From positions 60,230,598 through 60,294,597 of the forward strand of contig CM026390.1 in NCBI GenBank assembly GCA_014843695.1: a stretch of 64,000 nt of DNA. Direction: 5' to 3'. Below are positions 11,257 through 23,116 of the stretch, piece after piece (position 1 is the stretch's first letter; each line of letters opens with the position of its first letter). The position numbers were made by a program, and so were the translations under genes. This stretch comes from Archivesica marissinica (lineage: Eukaryota; Mollusca; Bivalvia; Venerida; Vesicomyidae). A model generated the notes under the pieces. That model did no database searches. It was given only the letters and a program-made list of their open reading frames with translations, and was not told the DNA's origin.

Positions 11257-11447
11257 GTATGTTTGTTTGTTTGTTTGTTTGTTTGTGTTGGGGGTTGTTT
11301 AAAGTCCCTCCAATAGATTAGATCATATGGCGACTCTCCAACTATTAGTGTGGAGGAGAGGAAGACACCGGGCACTCGGGTAGAACCACCAACCTCTCAC
11401 AATCCAACTGGATAGCTTCCACACTTGAACTACGCGTCCCCGGTGGG
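11257..11447 (-). mobile_element. S5 SINE, near full length
   Basis: Read on the minus strand: a tRNA-like head with GTAGTTCAAGTGTGGAAGC and a degenerate B box (GGTGGTTCTACCC), a middle part with GTCGCCATATGATCTAA, and a GGGACTTTAAAC...CCCCAAC end with a (CAAA)n tail (11261-11287 as GTTT repeats). The same module order appears at 33071-33275. It resembles the V-SINE-like elements common in molluscs; that family assignment is from memory. Confidence 0.7.
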
Positions 11448-11529
11448 ATTCAAACATACATCGGTCAAATGCAAGTGATTTGAAGTGAACGACAGAAACC
11501 ACTCAGCCACGAACCTGTGTACCCATCAT

Positions 11530-11720
11530 TAATGCAGGATTAGCGGGGTAGCATACCATTATCTGCTTCCTCCTGTTCTGAGAACAGCTTGACAAGCAAC
11601 TCAGTCGTTGTCCTACCAACAACAGACACAATACACACACTGTGTATACCATAACGTCATGTAGAAGTCATTGTATGTGCAGTTAGACCATTCTTCATGT
11701 ACAAACGCAAATAAGGCTAA
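11530..11720 (+). repeat. Dispersed repeat related to 14045-14215
   Basis: Shares CTGTTCTGAGAACAGCTTGA, the CACAATACAC block, GTAGAAGTCATTGTATGTGC and TTAGACCATTCTTCATGTAC with 14045-14215 in the same order, with moderate divergence. Termini are not defined and there is no coding capacity. Confidence 0.65.
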
Positions 11721-11886
11721 TTGATAAGAATGTATTCCACTTTCTTTTGGACAAGTAGTATGTCCGATTATTAGTGATGGCCAAAGTCCCATCACGTGCC
11801 TGGTGACTCCTTCAAGAGTGTTGATGGATGTCGGGGAATATTGGCCGGATATCGACTCTTACATAGTTGATAGTGTGCTGAAGGAT

Positions 11887-12122
11887 AATTTATACAACTT
11901 TATTTTAACTCGATTGCGAAACAAGTTCATACAACTTATATTGATCACTCTCGAGACCTCATTCCTGATGGAATCCATCACCACGAGGGAGAGAGCAGAG
12001 GCAACGTGGAAGTTTAAATGCCTCGCCTAATGACACAATCGTAATGGCTCCAGCGGGACTCGAACTCCTGACCTTTGGCACCTGAAACGAACGCGCATCC
12101 ACTGCGCTTTCACGACTTCCAG
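11887..12122 (-). mobile_element. S3 SINE, full length, with TSD
   Basis: Complete S3 in reverse from TTTATACAACTTTATTTTAA to the head ending TTTCACGACTTCC. It is flanked by GTGCTGAAGGAT at 11875-11886 and 12123-12134, a perfect 12-bp target-site duplication, so this is a fairly recent retroposition. Confidence 0.9.
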
Positions 12123-12210
12123 GTGCTGAAGGATTGGATGAAGGATTGCAATTGCAAGCTCTGCGAATGTATTTGGTATATTAGAAATACGCTGGAGAAG
12201 TGACACATAT

Positions 12211-12504
12211 ACAGACGGATCTATAGCCCAGTGGTAACACGCTGGACTGGTAATCCAGGGATCGCAGGTTCGATCCCCCGTCTGACCCTAATAACATTAA
12301 CAGTCTTTCAGATGGGACGTTAAACCGAGGTCTCGTGTCGGTGCTTTACACCGTGCACGTAAAAGAACTGAGGAGATTCTGGAATGGGTCTCTCCCTGTA
12401 TCATTGCACTATCCTCCAAAATCTAGAATGAATAATATATTCAGGAGGCGTCGCTCATATGGGCAACCGATAGCGACGATAAATAAACGTAAAAAACAAC
12501 AACA
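12211..12504 (+). mobile_element. S1 SINE, full length, with TSD
   Basis: Head with a CAGACGG/CCGTCTG pair bracketing the tRNA-like part, Thr(GGT)-like anticodon loop CTGGTAA, core, 3' hairpin and an AAC-rich tail. Flanking AAGTGACACATAT (12198-12210) and AAGTGACGCATAT (12505-12517) differ at one base. This is one of the best S1 reference copies in the window. Confidence 0.9.
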
Positions 12505-12556
12505 AAGTGACGCATATCAATAATACACACCGGGTCAGCTGGTGCATCTTCATATC

Positions 12557-13450
12557 TCACATTGATACACCTGTATGGAGGAGATGGTGCTGACATTGAT
12601 ACACCTGTATGGAGGAGATGGTGCTGACATTGATACAACTGTATGGAGGAGATGGTGCTGACATTGATACATCTCTATGGAGGAGATGGTGCTGACATTG
12701 ATACACCTGTATGGTGGAGATGGTGCTGACATTGATACACCTGTATGGAGGAGATGGTGCTGACATTGATACATCTGTATGGAGGAGATGGTGCTGACAT
12801 TGATACATCTGTATGGAGGAGATGGTGCTGACATTGATACACCTGTATGGAGGAGATGGTGCTGACATTGATACACCTGTATGGTGGAGATGGTGCTGAC
12901 ATTGATACACCTGTATGGAGGAGATGGTGCTGACATTGATACACCTGTATGGAGGAGATGGTGCTGACATTGATACACCTGTATGGAGGAGATGGTGCTG
13001 ACATTGATACATCTCTATGGAGGAGATGGTGCTGACATTGATACACCTGTATGGTGGAGATGGTGCTGACATTGATACACCTGTATGGAGGAGATGGTGC
13101 TGACATTGATACATCTGTATGGAGGAGATGGTGCTGACATTGATACATCTGTATGGAGGAGATGGTGCTGACATTGATACACCTGTATGGAGGAGATGGT
13201 GCTGACATTGATACACCTGTATGGTGGAGATGGTGCTGACATTGATACACCTGTATGGAGGAGATGGTGCTGACATTGATACACCTGTATGGAGGAGATG
13301 GTGCTGACATTGATACACCTCTATGGAGGAGATGGTGCTGACTTTGATACACCTGTATGGAGGAGATGGTGCTGACATTGATACACCTGTATGGAGGAGA
13401 TTAGCTGACATTGATACACCTGTATGGAGGAGATGGTGCTGACTTTGATA
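12557..13450. repeat. 34-bp minisatellite with 340-bp higher-order repeat
   Basis: About 26 units of 34 bp containing TGTATGGAGGAGATGGTGCTGACATTGATAC. Because 34 is not a multiple of three, the three minus-strand frames cycle through the same 34-residue peptide and stay open (up to 323 codons). Variant units (ATCTCTATGG, GTATGGTGG, ATCTGTATGG) recur in the same order with a 340-bp offset: ATCTCTATGG lies at 12671 and 13011. I see no promoter or codon signal, so I do not call a gene. Confidence 0.95.
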
Positions 13451-14044
13451 AGCTGCGTTACAATACATTATGCACAAAGAACCCAGCCAGCAATCGACTT
13501 CCTTCTTGTATCGGTGTAAGTGTTTCAAGGATGCATATATATATTGCTTACCTTATTCATAGTAACACATTAAAGAAGAGAAAATATGTGTATGTATGTG
13601 TGAATGTCCGGTAAGCCATCATTATAGTCGCGTGGTGGGCCCTCATTGGTCGGGCGAGAGTTGGCCAAATAGCCATATTAGACGTGTCAGTATTACTTCT
13701 CTCAGGGCAATGAGTTACAATACGCATACACGTAGCAACAGCTACTCGGTACTTGTCGAGTACGACCATGAATTGCTAACGCCCAAAATGGCCCATATAC
13801 GAAGTGAATGTACACCCCAGTCACTATCCAATATATTGCTGGATTTGAACAAGAAGATACAATATATAACATTCGTTTTTATAGAAAGAATTTCCGCGAT
13901 AAATATTGTTTTCAGGTATGCAATAAAACAGACTAGTTAACGGCCACGTGCTGAAGGATATTGACGCACCTGGAATGGTTGTGGCTGGCAACCACTCAGC
14001 CACGGAGGCCTCCGGAAGTTTGTATAATGACAACTCATCTTTTG
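13451..14044. other. Unique region
   Basis: Holds a 114-codon plus-strand frame (13596-13940) with no recognisable domain. The segment 13945-14020 ends in AACCACTCAGCCACGGAGGCC, a tRNA-like remnant also seen near 11505 (AACCACTCAGCCACGAACC). Nothing further can be supported. Confidence 0.4.
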
Positions 14045-14215
14045 AAGGAAAGCAGGATTAGCATAGAATATCATACGGTAATCAGCGTCTTTCTGTTCTC
14101 AAAACAGCTCGATAAACACCTCAGTCCAATAGCAGGCACAATACACTAATATTGTTTATACCCTAATGTATTGTAGTAGTCATTATATGTGCATTTAGAC
14201 CATTCATCATATACA
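14045..14215 (+). repeat. Dispersed repeat related to 11530-11720
   Basis: Second copy of the element at 11530-11720, with CTGTTCTCAAAACAGCTCGA, CACAATACAC, GTAGTCATTATATGTGC and TTAGACCATTCATCATATAC. In both places it is preceded by the same AACCACTCAGCCACG motif, so the true repeat may start about 40 bp earlier. Confidence 0.65.
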
Positions 14216-14289
14216 CGATAGTGGCCGGCCATTGGTCCAATATTTGTTTCCGGTACGTTAATACCCGCATGCATAATGCCCACCGTGAC

Positions 14290-14566
14290 CGTTTATTTAT
14301 CGTCGCTACCGGTTGCCCATATAAGTGACGCCTCCTGAAGAGATTAGTCATTTTAGATTTTGGAGGATAGTGCAATGATACAGAAAGAGACCCATTCCAG
14401 AGTCTCCTCTGGTTCTTTTACGTGCATGGTGTACAGCACCGACACGATACCTCGGTTTAAAGTCCCAACTGAAAGACTGTTAAGTTTATTAGGGTCAGAC
14501 GGGTGATCGAACCTGCGATCACTGGATTACCAGTCCAGCCTGTTACCACTGGACTACAGATCCGTC
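14290..14566 (-). mobile_element. S1 SINE, near full length
   Basis: 3' tail and hairpin (CGTCGCTACCGG...AAGTGACG, one stem mismatch), core, and head ending GGACTACAGATCCGTCT. B box and A box are both present. The poly-tail is missing at the left flank. Confidence 0.83.
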
Positions 14567-14601
14567 TATTGTGAATAAATCCCAATCAACGTCTGCTATT
14601 A

Positions 14602-14779
14602 CAGTCAAACCTGTGTTAGTGGTCACCTCCATTAAGCAGCCAACCTGTATTAAGCAGCCAGTTTCTAGATTCCCAATATGTTGTTTTATTATACATTTTA
14701 CCTCTATGAAGCAGCCACCTGCGCTAAGCAGCCACTTTCTGTGATTCCCTTGGCTGGCTGATTAAGACAGGTTTGACTG
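14602..14779. mobile_element. M2 MITE, complete
   Basis: 178-bp element with terminal inverted repeats CAGTCAAACCTG / CAGGTTTGACTG and TA on both sides (14600-14601 and 14780-14781), as expected for Tc1/mariner/pogo-type insertion. The interior repeats an AAGCAGCCA motif (TTAAGCAGCC, CTAAGCAGCCAC). Non-coding. Confidence 0.85.
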
Positions 14780-14781
14780 TA

Positions 14782-15716
14782 TGTACAAATCTACATGGGT
14801 GAACTGATGAAGTGGCTTCAAGTTAAGCATTGTTTCAGCATTTGGTGAGCTACATTGACTACATGTATTTATAATGTTCGGTTGACAGTATTTTGTCTGT
14901 TAAGGTCTGCGACACATTCATTGCCTATCATTTCTGTTTGCCATTCGTCTTCACTCCATTGAAATTCAATGTATATCTGTTTGTAGAAAGCATTCAGTAA
15001 TCTCAGACTAATATGAACAACAGCGAAATACGAACATTTATGGGATCCAAAATCTGGACGTGACTGTGTTAAGATAAAAAAAAGATCACACATTCGCGAA
15101 ATTACTCAATTGAGGTACTTTGAGGGGAATATTATATAAATATTGCATTCCTGAGTGGGCAATACGAACAATATCACACCGAGACCATACATTCATGTTT
15201 CGAGGGCTGATATTTTTTCATATTGCCTATTCATGAATGCTATTTTTATTTTAATATACCGAACCCAGTATTTGAAAAGAAAACTAGTTACAGCTAACAA
15301 TCAAGATTCGAGTTGACTTGTCTCAGAAAATCTACTTATATAATCTGCTAGTACATGTGTATCTAGAAGCGTTTATGTAATTTATACTATGCATTTCAAT
15401 AAGCGTATACTTATTAAGAGAGGTGCTTTGTTTAGGCAATAGTTTTACTAATTCAGTCTGGACACCAAAGCTAGTCGCTATAACGAAACTATTGACCTCT
15501 CAATATTTTCTCGGCGGCGAATAGTAAATAATATTGACTGTTGGCAGATGGTAATTTTGAATTGAGTAGTCACATGAGGTATAAGAAGGTGAATTATTTT
15601 CCCGATGGAACATTTTCTCCCTAAGCTTCTGGTGTGTTAATTGAGAAGAGGATGAATAACTGTATGTATTATTGATAGTCTTACATGTACACCGGTTGAT
15701 TAGCCAGGACATTTAG
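14782..15716. other. Unique region
   Basis: No convincing gene, RNA or repeat. Minus-strand frames of about 70 codons (14869-15093 and 15500-15712) have no recognised motif. Confidence 0.5.
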
Positions 15717-15912
15717 TTTAAACTTTATTTATTTTACAACGACTGCGAAGCAAGTCCTATCAACTTATATTAATCACTCTCGTTGGTGCGGACGAAAGCG
15801 CAAATGTGGTCATTCGTGTGGGAGGAAACCGGAGTACCCGGAGAAAACCCACCTGTCCGATCTGGCGACCACCGTACCATCTCACATACTTCCCGGTCCG
15901 AGGATCCGCTAA
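15717..15912 (-). mobile_element. S4 SINE, head-truncated
   Basis: In reverse: AGTTTAAACTTTATTTATTT tail, CGAAGCAAGT, ATATTAATCACTCTCGTTGG, and the body with GGAGGAAACCGGAGTACCCG and TCTGGCGACCACCGTACC. It stops inside the head at GGTCCGAGGATCC, before the anticodon region. The reverse frame of the body is open, a recurring S4 by-product. Confidence 0.83.
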
Positions 15913-16691
15913 TCGCACAGCCAGAACATAGTAAGACAATAAAAGAAATCATTATTTATAATTTGGAACTGTCTGTAGATGAACAGGCACATGCTGGTAA
16001 TTGTAACAAATGAATAATCGACTACATTATGTGCAGACCAACACTCACCGCAATACTACTGGAAACTAATCCTGGAACGGAAATTGACGTTGGTGGATAT
16101 TCTACAAGAAGATGTTTGTATTTCGAGTTGCATCACCAGCTATTGTCGTATATCACCAGTTCAGCTGTAAGTATAGTCGTCATTGGCCCAAAATGTCCCC
16201 CCCCAGAGCATTACCAGTATGTGCGTGCAACCATGTTTAACTCATGTCCATCCGCTAATCTGCTGGATAGCTTTCTCGCGAGAAAACATGCGATTCCGGT
16301 CTGGGCGAGAGCCACGTGATTGTGTGTCCAAGACGTGAACTATTCAGACAAACATCTATTCGTATTTACAGTACATATTTTAAAGTTTAGAATGTATAAA
16401 TGTTAATGTATCACGAACAACCTAGTACAATAAATATTTCCTTTAATGACCAACAACCGATTAATCGATAGTCAGACACTTGCTCTGATTAATCTACTAA
16501 AATCGTGCAATACTATCGATTAGACGAAGATGTCCTGCATAGACATGATATTAGTCCATGACACGTATATCACATTCAATCAATGTTGTATTGAGAGAGA
16601 ATAAACTAATATGAAATAGGCACTACCTATCAACGGCCAATATGTATTACTGAACAAGACATTATAGAAAGAATATGATTACATCCCATCG

Positions 16692-16692
<1 letters not shown>
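15913..16692. other. Unique region
   Basis: Includes a 96-codon plus-strand frame (16029-16319) with no recognised domain, and a block at 16450-16515 with repeated CGATTA/ATCGAT motifs that can fold back. Nothing assignable. Confidence 0.4.

Positions 16693-16693
<1 letters not shown>

Positions 16694-16744
<51 letters not shown>
16694..16744. repeat. (TG)n microsatellite
   Basis: About 25 TG dinucleotides, followed to 16800 by an impure GT/GC/GTGA/GTGGG stretch ending in a G-run. The reverse-strand His/Thr-rich frames here are artefacts of the repeat. Confidence 0.95.
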
Positions 16745-16753
<9 letters not shown>

Positions 16754-16900
16754 CGCGCGCGTGTGCGTGCGTGTGAGTGAGTGTGGGTGGGTGGGGGGGG
16801 GCTGGGTGACAAATGATGACAACGATTGTGCTTTTCTTGGAAGTCCGGTGCAATAAACTATAAAATCAAATCATATTCAACTCGTGGACATACACACATA

Positions 16901-17180
16901 CATAGTCCAGTGGTAACACGCTGGACTGGTAATCCAGGGATCGCAGGTTCGATCCCCCGTCTGACCCTAATACAATTAACAGTCTTTCAGATGGGACGTT
17001 AAACCGAGGTCTCGTGTCGGTGCTTTACACCGTGCACGTAGATGAACCAGAGGAGACTCTGGAATGGATCTCTCTCTGTATCATTGCACTATCCTCCAAA
17101 CATCTAAAATGACTAATCTCTTCAGGAGGCGTCGCTCATATGGGCAACCGTTAGCGACGATAAATAAACGTAAAACACAC
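16901..17180 (+). mobile_element. S1 SINE, 5' end slightly truncated
   Basis: Starts at TAGTCCAGTGGTAACACGC (the outermost acceptor-like bases are missing), then B box, core and hairpin (CGTCGCT...TAGCGACG). It ends with ATAAATAAACGTAAAACACACAC. A CA-rich flank on both sides may be the TSD. Confidence 0.83.
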
Positions 17181-17283
17181 ACTCAGGACACATAGCGGTG
17201 ATCGCTCGATGAAATAAATCCCCATCTTCACTAATAAACACACATATCTTCTAGTTTAAACTTTTTAAAAAAACTTAATTTAA

Positions 17284-17343
17284 ACTTATTTAAACGATTG
17301 CGAAGCAAGTTCTAACAAATTATATTAATCACTCTCGTTGGCG
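17284..17343 (-). mobile_element. S4 tail fragment, inverted relative to the next
   Basis: Only the 3' end in reverse, CGATTGCGAAGCAAGTTCTA and TATTAATCACTCTCGTTGGC. It faces a plus-strand S4 piece 120 bp downstream. Confidence 0.75.
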
Positions 17344-17464
17344 AGAGACCACAGGCACAATACACAAATGTATTTGTTTGCGCTATGATCATATAGTAAG
17401 TAATGTTTACTGAAGGCAACCAACATAAATAAAACAAGCATGCAGAAACATCGACGAGAAACTT

Positions 17465-17634
17465 GGACGAGATGGTACGATGGTCGCCAGATCAGACAGG
17501 TGAGTTTTCTCCGGGTACTCCGGTTTCTTCCCACACGAATGACCACATTTACGCTTTCATCCGCGCCAACGAGAGTGATTAATATAAGTTGTTAAAACTT
17601 GATTCTCAAATAAATAAAATTTAAACTTAAATAA
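17465..17634 (+). mobile_element. S4 SINE 3' half
   Basis: Begins GGACGAGATGGTACGATGGT, continues through CTCCGGGTACTCCGGTTTC and the GAGAGTGATTAATATAAGTT tail, and ends AAATTTAAACTT. The head is missing. With 17284-17343 it forms an inverted pair. Confidence 0.8.
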
Positions 17635-18474
17635 AGGCTACCGATTGCCTATCAGCCAGACGCCTGGCTTTCAAGGATATGATTCGGGAAGTACTGGTGT
17701 TAATATGAGGTGAATCATAAGTCAGAAGTGGCTTATCCTGTCAATAGGGGTGACACTATAATAAACAAACACTTTCCTTACTTTTATAACTGAATTCTTA
17801 ATCTACTTTGTTCAGCTCAATGACATTTTCGCAAAAACAAAACGGCACGCTTTTTGTTTGATATAATTCGAACAGTAAATAGTGATATTGTTAGGTTCCC
17901 TCTAAGGTAAGCCTTATCGTAAGAGTATTATTATGATGTAGATAAAGCCGTCACAGTTTGCTATAATCCAATATAACATTATAAATAATTTGTCGTAATA
18001 TGGTATTATTTCAATTTGTCAACTGCACACACTTTTTTCAGTGTTACACAATCGCCATTATAACCGGACGGTCTGTGAACGGAGCCAGTATCATGGTTAC
18101 CGGAAGCAACCGTTAAGTCGTCGATCGGTAGACGTTAACATGCGTAATTACTTCCGTTTGCGTTATGCCACTTTCTACGGTTTCGGTTTTGGTTATATAA
18201 CCTGAGCATCACGTTAGTTTAAATTTATCAAAATATTTGACTGAAGTTTCGCTTTGTAAGTCACTTACATGAGCTAATGTAAATTATATGCCAAAATGAC
18301 GACATGGGAAACGTGCACGGTACGCACGAAGAAAGTGTGCATACATGTTTACGGTCTAATGAGATACATGCATCTGGTCACTATAGATACTGTGCGTAGA
18401 TATATATATATGTGGGCAATATGTTTAGGATGTATCAAAAGGGCGTCGGCACGTTGTGTGATGATTATGAAATA
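17635..18474. other. Unique region
   Basis: Contains the 26-bp block ATGATTCGGGAAGTACTGG (17680-17702) that recurs in reverse at about 20568-20590 beside the tetranucleotide array. A TTATATAAC box at 18192-18200 precedes a weak 90-codon frame (18296-18568), but nothing else supports a gene. Confidence 0.35.
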
Positions 18475-18530
18475 TCTTATGTTAGCGTCCTGGAACGTTA
18501 TCCATGTGCTATGTAAACTCCCTCGTAAAA
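18475..18530 (+). mobile_element. LINE-like 3' fragment
   Basis: GTGCTATGTAAACTCCCTCGTAAAA matches the ending of the insert at 4213-4385 (TGTAAGCTCCCTCGTAAAA). Only the last few dozen bases are recognisable. Confidence 0.4.
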
Positions 18531-18576
18531 CATTTTTTCTTTCAATGTTACAAATTTTGCGATCATGAAACAAGAA

Positions 18577-18835
18577 TGTTATGTTATGTTATGTTATTTC
18601 GGGTTTTACGCCTGCATCAGCACCATATTGGGCTATATCGCCGGCGGGCAGTTTACCCTTTCCTGGGCAGGCTCCAGCGGTTAACCAGTACTTGGGTGCA
18701 CCAACCTCCGCTCCGTAAGAAACTGCCATATAAATGAGACACGGTCTGAGCGGGGCTCGAACCCGTGACCATCAGTGATGATAGGTTACAATGGTATACA
18801 AGTCAGCGACCTTAACCATTCGACCACGGAGGCGG
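18577..18835 (-). mobile_element. S2 SINE, full length, (AACAT)n tail
   Basis: Read on the minus strand: a head with TGGTCGAATGGTTAAGGTCG, a long variable-arm-like segment and the B box GGGTTCGAGCCC, as in class-II (Ser/Leu) tRNAs. Then GACCGTGTCTCATTTATATG, GGTTGGTGCACCCAAGTACT, GGCGATATAGCCCAATATGG and a pentanucleotide tail (ATGTT repeats at 18577-18596). Its 3' end differs from the other S2 copies here. Confidence 0.8.
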
Positions 18836-19289
18836 ACTTCATGAAACAAGAAGCTGTCATCCACTTAATGTCGATTTGCTATTATCTGGTAGGGATGCGT
18901 TGATCGAGGTCGATAACAATCTAATAATCACAGCTGTACAGAAATTCATTAAGTATTTAAAACGTTTTAAATACTAATATATTTCACACATGTTCATTGT
19001 GTTGTACACTCTGTAACCATGCCTCTAATTATATATTTGCTGAACTGAGATCACGGGGGCGTTGTCGGGGAACTGGACATATGATACTGCAGACATTGCC
19101 AGGTGGGGGATCACATCAACACCAGGGGTTATGCATTTATTCATTTACTACAAACTATTCTTTATTATTTAGATTAAACTTGTTAGTATATACATGAAAT
19201 ATAACTACGCCAATTCAGTTTAACGTTTTATTTAATTTTCACTGGGGATGGGCAATTACTAATGTTGATAGAACTTGTGGCCCAACCCA
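18836..19289. other. Unique region
   Basis: Nothing recognised; a 66-codon frame at 18997-19197 has no motif. Confidence 0.45.
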
Positions 19290-19411
19290 TTTGCTTTCAT
19301 GTGTGTGTCAATCTTTGTATTGTTGTGTATGTGTATATAATGCAATACAATATTATTAAACTAAACCTCGTAAAATACAGTCTTTATTATTATTATTGTT
19401 ATTATTATTAA
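19290..19411 (+). mobile_element. LINE-like 3' end with ATT-rich tail
   Basis: CCTCGTAAAATACAGTCTTT followed by TTATTATTATTGTTATTATTATTA. Same ending as 4213-4385 with a longer trinucleotide tail. No coding remains. Confidence 0.5.
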
Positions 19412-19565
19412 ATCCATGGATTCAATAAAAATGGTGTTATTTTTATTTGAGGATCAAGGACGCTAAAATAAGACATTTTACCACCATCCCAAAACTCTCG
19501 GCACGACTCCCTTTGGTCGGTTATCGTAGAAGAATGAAACTATTTAGGACTTTTTAATTTTTTTA

Positions 19566-19802
19566 TTTAAGTTTACTTAACGTAGCTACCGGTTTCCCAT
19601 TTGAGTGACGGCCAGTTTACCTAACAACATCTTTCCTGGGCAGGCTCCAGCGGTTAACCAGTACTTGGTGCACCAACCTCCGTAAGAAACTGCCAACTTG
19701 TTCATATAAATGAGACACGGTCTGAGCGGGGCTCGAACCCGTGACCATCAGAGATGATAGGTTGCAGTGGTATACAAGTCAGCGACCTTAACTATTCGAC
19801 CA
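19566..19802 (-). mobile_element. S2 SINE with the S1-type 3' hairpin tail
   Basis: Same head and body as 18577-18835, but the 3' part (left in this orientation) is TTTACTTAACGTAGCTACCG...GAGTGACGGCC, the hairpin tail otherwise carried by S1. The head ends at ATTCGACCA and abuts the M4 repeat directly. Confidence 0.78.
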
Positions 19803-20036
19803 TTATTATTAATATTGGACTGGTGTCAAAAGGGTATTATATTAAATTCTACGCGTACGTCTACGTGTACGAAATTAACTATTTTAATTAGTCGGATAAT
19901 GTTATAAACGTGTGTGTTTTAAGTAAGATATACGCCTCAAACTGATCCAATATGTAAAGTATTGGTACTGTCTTCGGCGATACGCGCCTCACACAGTCCA
20001 ATATTCCACATATTGGATGGTTTTCGGCTTATATCA
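19803..20036 (+). mobile_element. M4 dispersed repeat
   Basis: From TTATTATTAATATTGGACTG to ATATTGGATGGTTTTCGGCT. A reverse copy sits at 45541-45803. Internal ATATTGG/CCAATAT motifs are repeated in opposite orientation, suggesting a foldback MITE, but exact TIRs and TSD are not fixed. It lies between an S2 and an M2 fragment with no spacer. Confidence 0.65.
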
Positions 20037-20195
20037 TAGCCAGCCAAGGGGATCACAGAAAGTAGCTGCTTAGCACAGGTGGCTGCTTAATAGAGGTCAA
20101 ATGTATAATAAAGCAACATATTGGAAATCTAGAAACTGGCTGCTTAATACATGTTGGCTGCTTAATAGAGGTGACAACTAACACAGGTTTGACTG
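20037..20195. mobile_element. M2 MITE, one end missing
   Basis: Right terminus ACACAGGTTTGACTG followed by TA (20196-20197) and internal GGCTGCTTAATAGAGGT motifs match the complete M2 at 14602-14779 in reverse. The other terminus is cut off at ATAGCCAGCCAAGGGGATCA, where M4 begins. Confidence 0.75.
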
Positions 20196-20197
20196 TA

Positions 20198-21068
<871 letters not shown>

Positions 21069-22068
21069 NNNNNNNNNNNNNNNNNNNNNNNNNNNNNNNN
21101 NNNNNNNNNNNNNNNNNNNNNNNNNNNNNNNNNNNNNNNNNNNNNNNNNNNNNNNNNNNNNNNNNNNNNNNNNNNNNNNNNNNNNNNNNNNNNNNNNNNN
21201 NNNNNNNNNNNNNNNNNNNNNNNNNNNNNNNNNNNNNNNNNNNNNNNNNNNNNNNNNNNNNNNNNNNNNNNNNNNNNNNNNNNNNNNNNNNNNNNNNNNN
21301 NNNNNNNNNNNNNNNNNNNNNNNNNNNNNNNNNNNNNNNNNNNNNNNNNNNNNNNNNNNNNNNNNNNNNNNNNNNNNNNNNNNNNNNNNNNNNNNNNNNN
21401 NNNNNNNNNNNNNNNNNNNNNNNNNNNNNNNNNNNNNNNNNNNNNNNNNNNNNNNNNNNNNNNNNNNNNNNNNNNNNNNNNNNNNNNNNNNNNNNNNNNN
21501 NNNNNNNNNNNNNNNNNNNNNNNNNNNNNNNNNNNNNNNNNNNNNNNNNNNNNNNNNNNNNNNNNNNNNNNNNNNNNNNNNNNNNNNNNNNNNNNNNNNN
21601 NNNNNNNNNNNNNNNNNNNNNNNNNNNNNNNNNNNNNNNNNNNNNNNNNNNNNNNNNNNNNNNNNNNNNNNNNNNNNNNNNNNNNNNNNNNNNNNNNNNN
21701 NNNNNNNNNNNNNNNNNNNNNNNNNNNNNNNNNNNNNNNNNNNNNNNNNNNNNNNNNNNNNNNNNNNNNNNNNNNNNNNNNNNNNNNNNNNNNNNNNNNN
21801 NNNNNNNNNNNNNNNNNNNNNNNNNNNNNNNNNNNNNNNNNNNNNNNNNNNNNNNNNNNNNNNNNNNNNNNNNNNNNNNNNNNNNNNNNNNNNNNNNNNN
21901 NNNNNNNNNNNNNNNNNNNNNNNNNNNNNNNNNNNNNNNNNNNNNNNNNNNNNNNNNNNNNNNNNNNNNNNNNNNNNNNNNNNNNNNNNNNNNNNNNNNN
22001 NNNNNNNNNNNNNNNNNNNNNNNNNNNNNNNNNNNNNNNNNNNNNNNNNNNNNNNNNNNNNNNNNNNN
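21069..22068. other. Assembly gap, exactly 1000 N
   Basis: Placeholder-sized gap inside a simple repeat. The true length is unknown. GACA on the left and GACC on the right means the transition between the two units is unsequenced. Confidence 0.98.
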
Positions 22069-22213
22069 CGACCGACCGACCGACCGACCGACCGACCGAC
22101 CGACCGACCGACCGACCGACCGACCGACCGACCGACCGACCGACCGACCGACCGACCGACCGACCGACCGACCGACCGACCGACCGACCGACCGACCGAC
22201 CGACAGACCGACC

Positions 22214-22300
<87 letters not shown>

Positions 22301-23116
22301 GGACGGACGGACGGACGGACGGACAGACCCGACCCGACCCGACCCGACCGACCCGACCCGACCGACCGACCGACCGACCGACCGACCGACCGACCGACCG
22401 ACCGACACGACCGACCGACCCAGACCGACCGACCGACCGAACCGACCGACGACCGACCGACCCGACCGACCACGACCGACCGACCGACCCGACACGACCG
22501 ACCGACCGACCGACCGACGACCGACCGACCGACCGACCGACGAACCGACCGACGACCGACCGACCGACCGACGACCGAACGACCGACCGACCGACCGACC
22601 GACCCGACCGCCAGACCGACCGACCGACCGACCGACCGGACCGACCGACCGACCGCCGACCGACCGACGACCGACCGACCGACCGACCGACCGACCGACC
22701 CCGATCCGACCGACCGACCGACCGACCGACCGACCGACCGACCGACCGACGACCGACCGACCGACAACCGACCGACCGACCGACCGACCGACCGACCGCC
22801 GACCGACGACCGACCCCGACCGACTCCCGACCGACCGACCGACCGACCGACCGACCGACCGACCGACCGACCGACCGACCGACGACGACCGACCGACGAC
22901 CCGACCGCCCGACCGACCGACCCGACCGACGACCGACCGCCCCGACCGACCGCCGGACCGACCGACCTACCGACCGACCGACCGACCGACCGACCGACCG
23001 ACCGCCGACCGAACGACCGACCGACGACCGACCGACCGGACCGACGACCGACCGACACGACCGAAGCACGACCGAACCGACCGACCGACCGACCGACCGA
23101 CCGACCGACCGACCGA
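22069..23116. repeat. (GACC)n array with GACA and GGAC interruptions
   Basis: Pure GACC to about 22200, a GACA block (22213-22300), a short GGAC block (22301-22325), then GACC with many one-base irregularities up to 23116. It ends on CCGACACGAGACCTCGG, which is internal S1 sequence. The irregularities may be real or consensus errors. Confidence 0.95.

Noticed and set aside
12557..13528. 323-codon minus-strand frame of 34-residue repeats
   Set aside because: The repeat has no stop in three frames because 34 is not a multiple of three. There is no start context, signal peptide or gene structure.
16630..16853. His/Thr-rich minus-strand proteins
   Set aside because: Translation of the (TG)n microsatellite.
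18296..18568. 90-codon gene behind a TATA-like box (18192-18200)
   Set aside because: No recognised domain, an overlapping LINE-like fragment at its end, and an equally long frame on the opposite strand.
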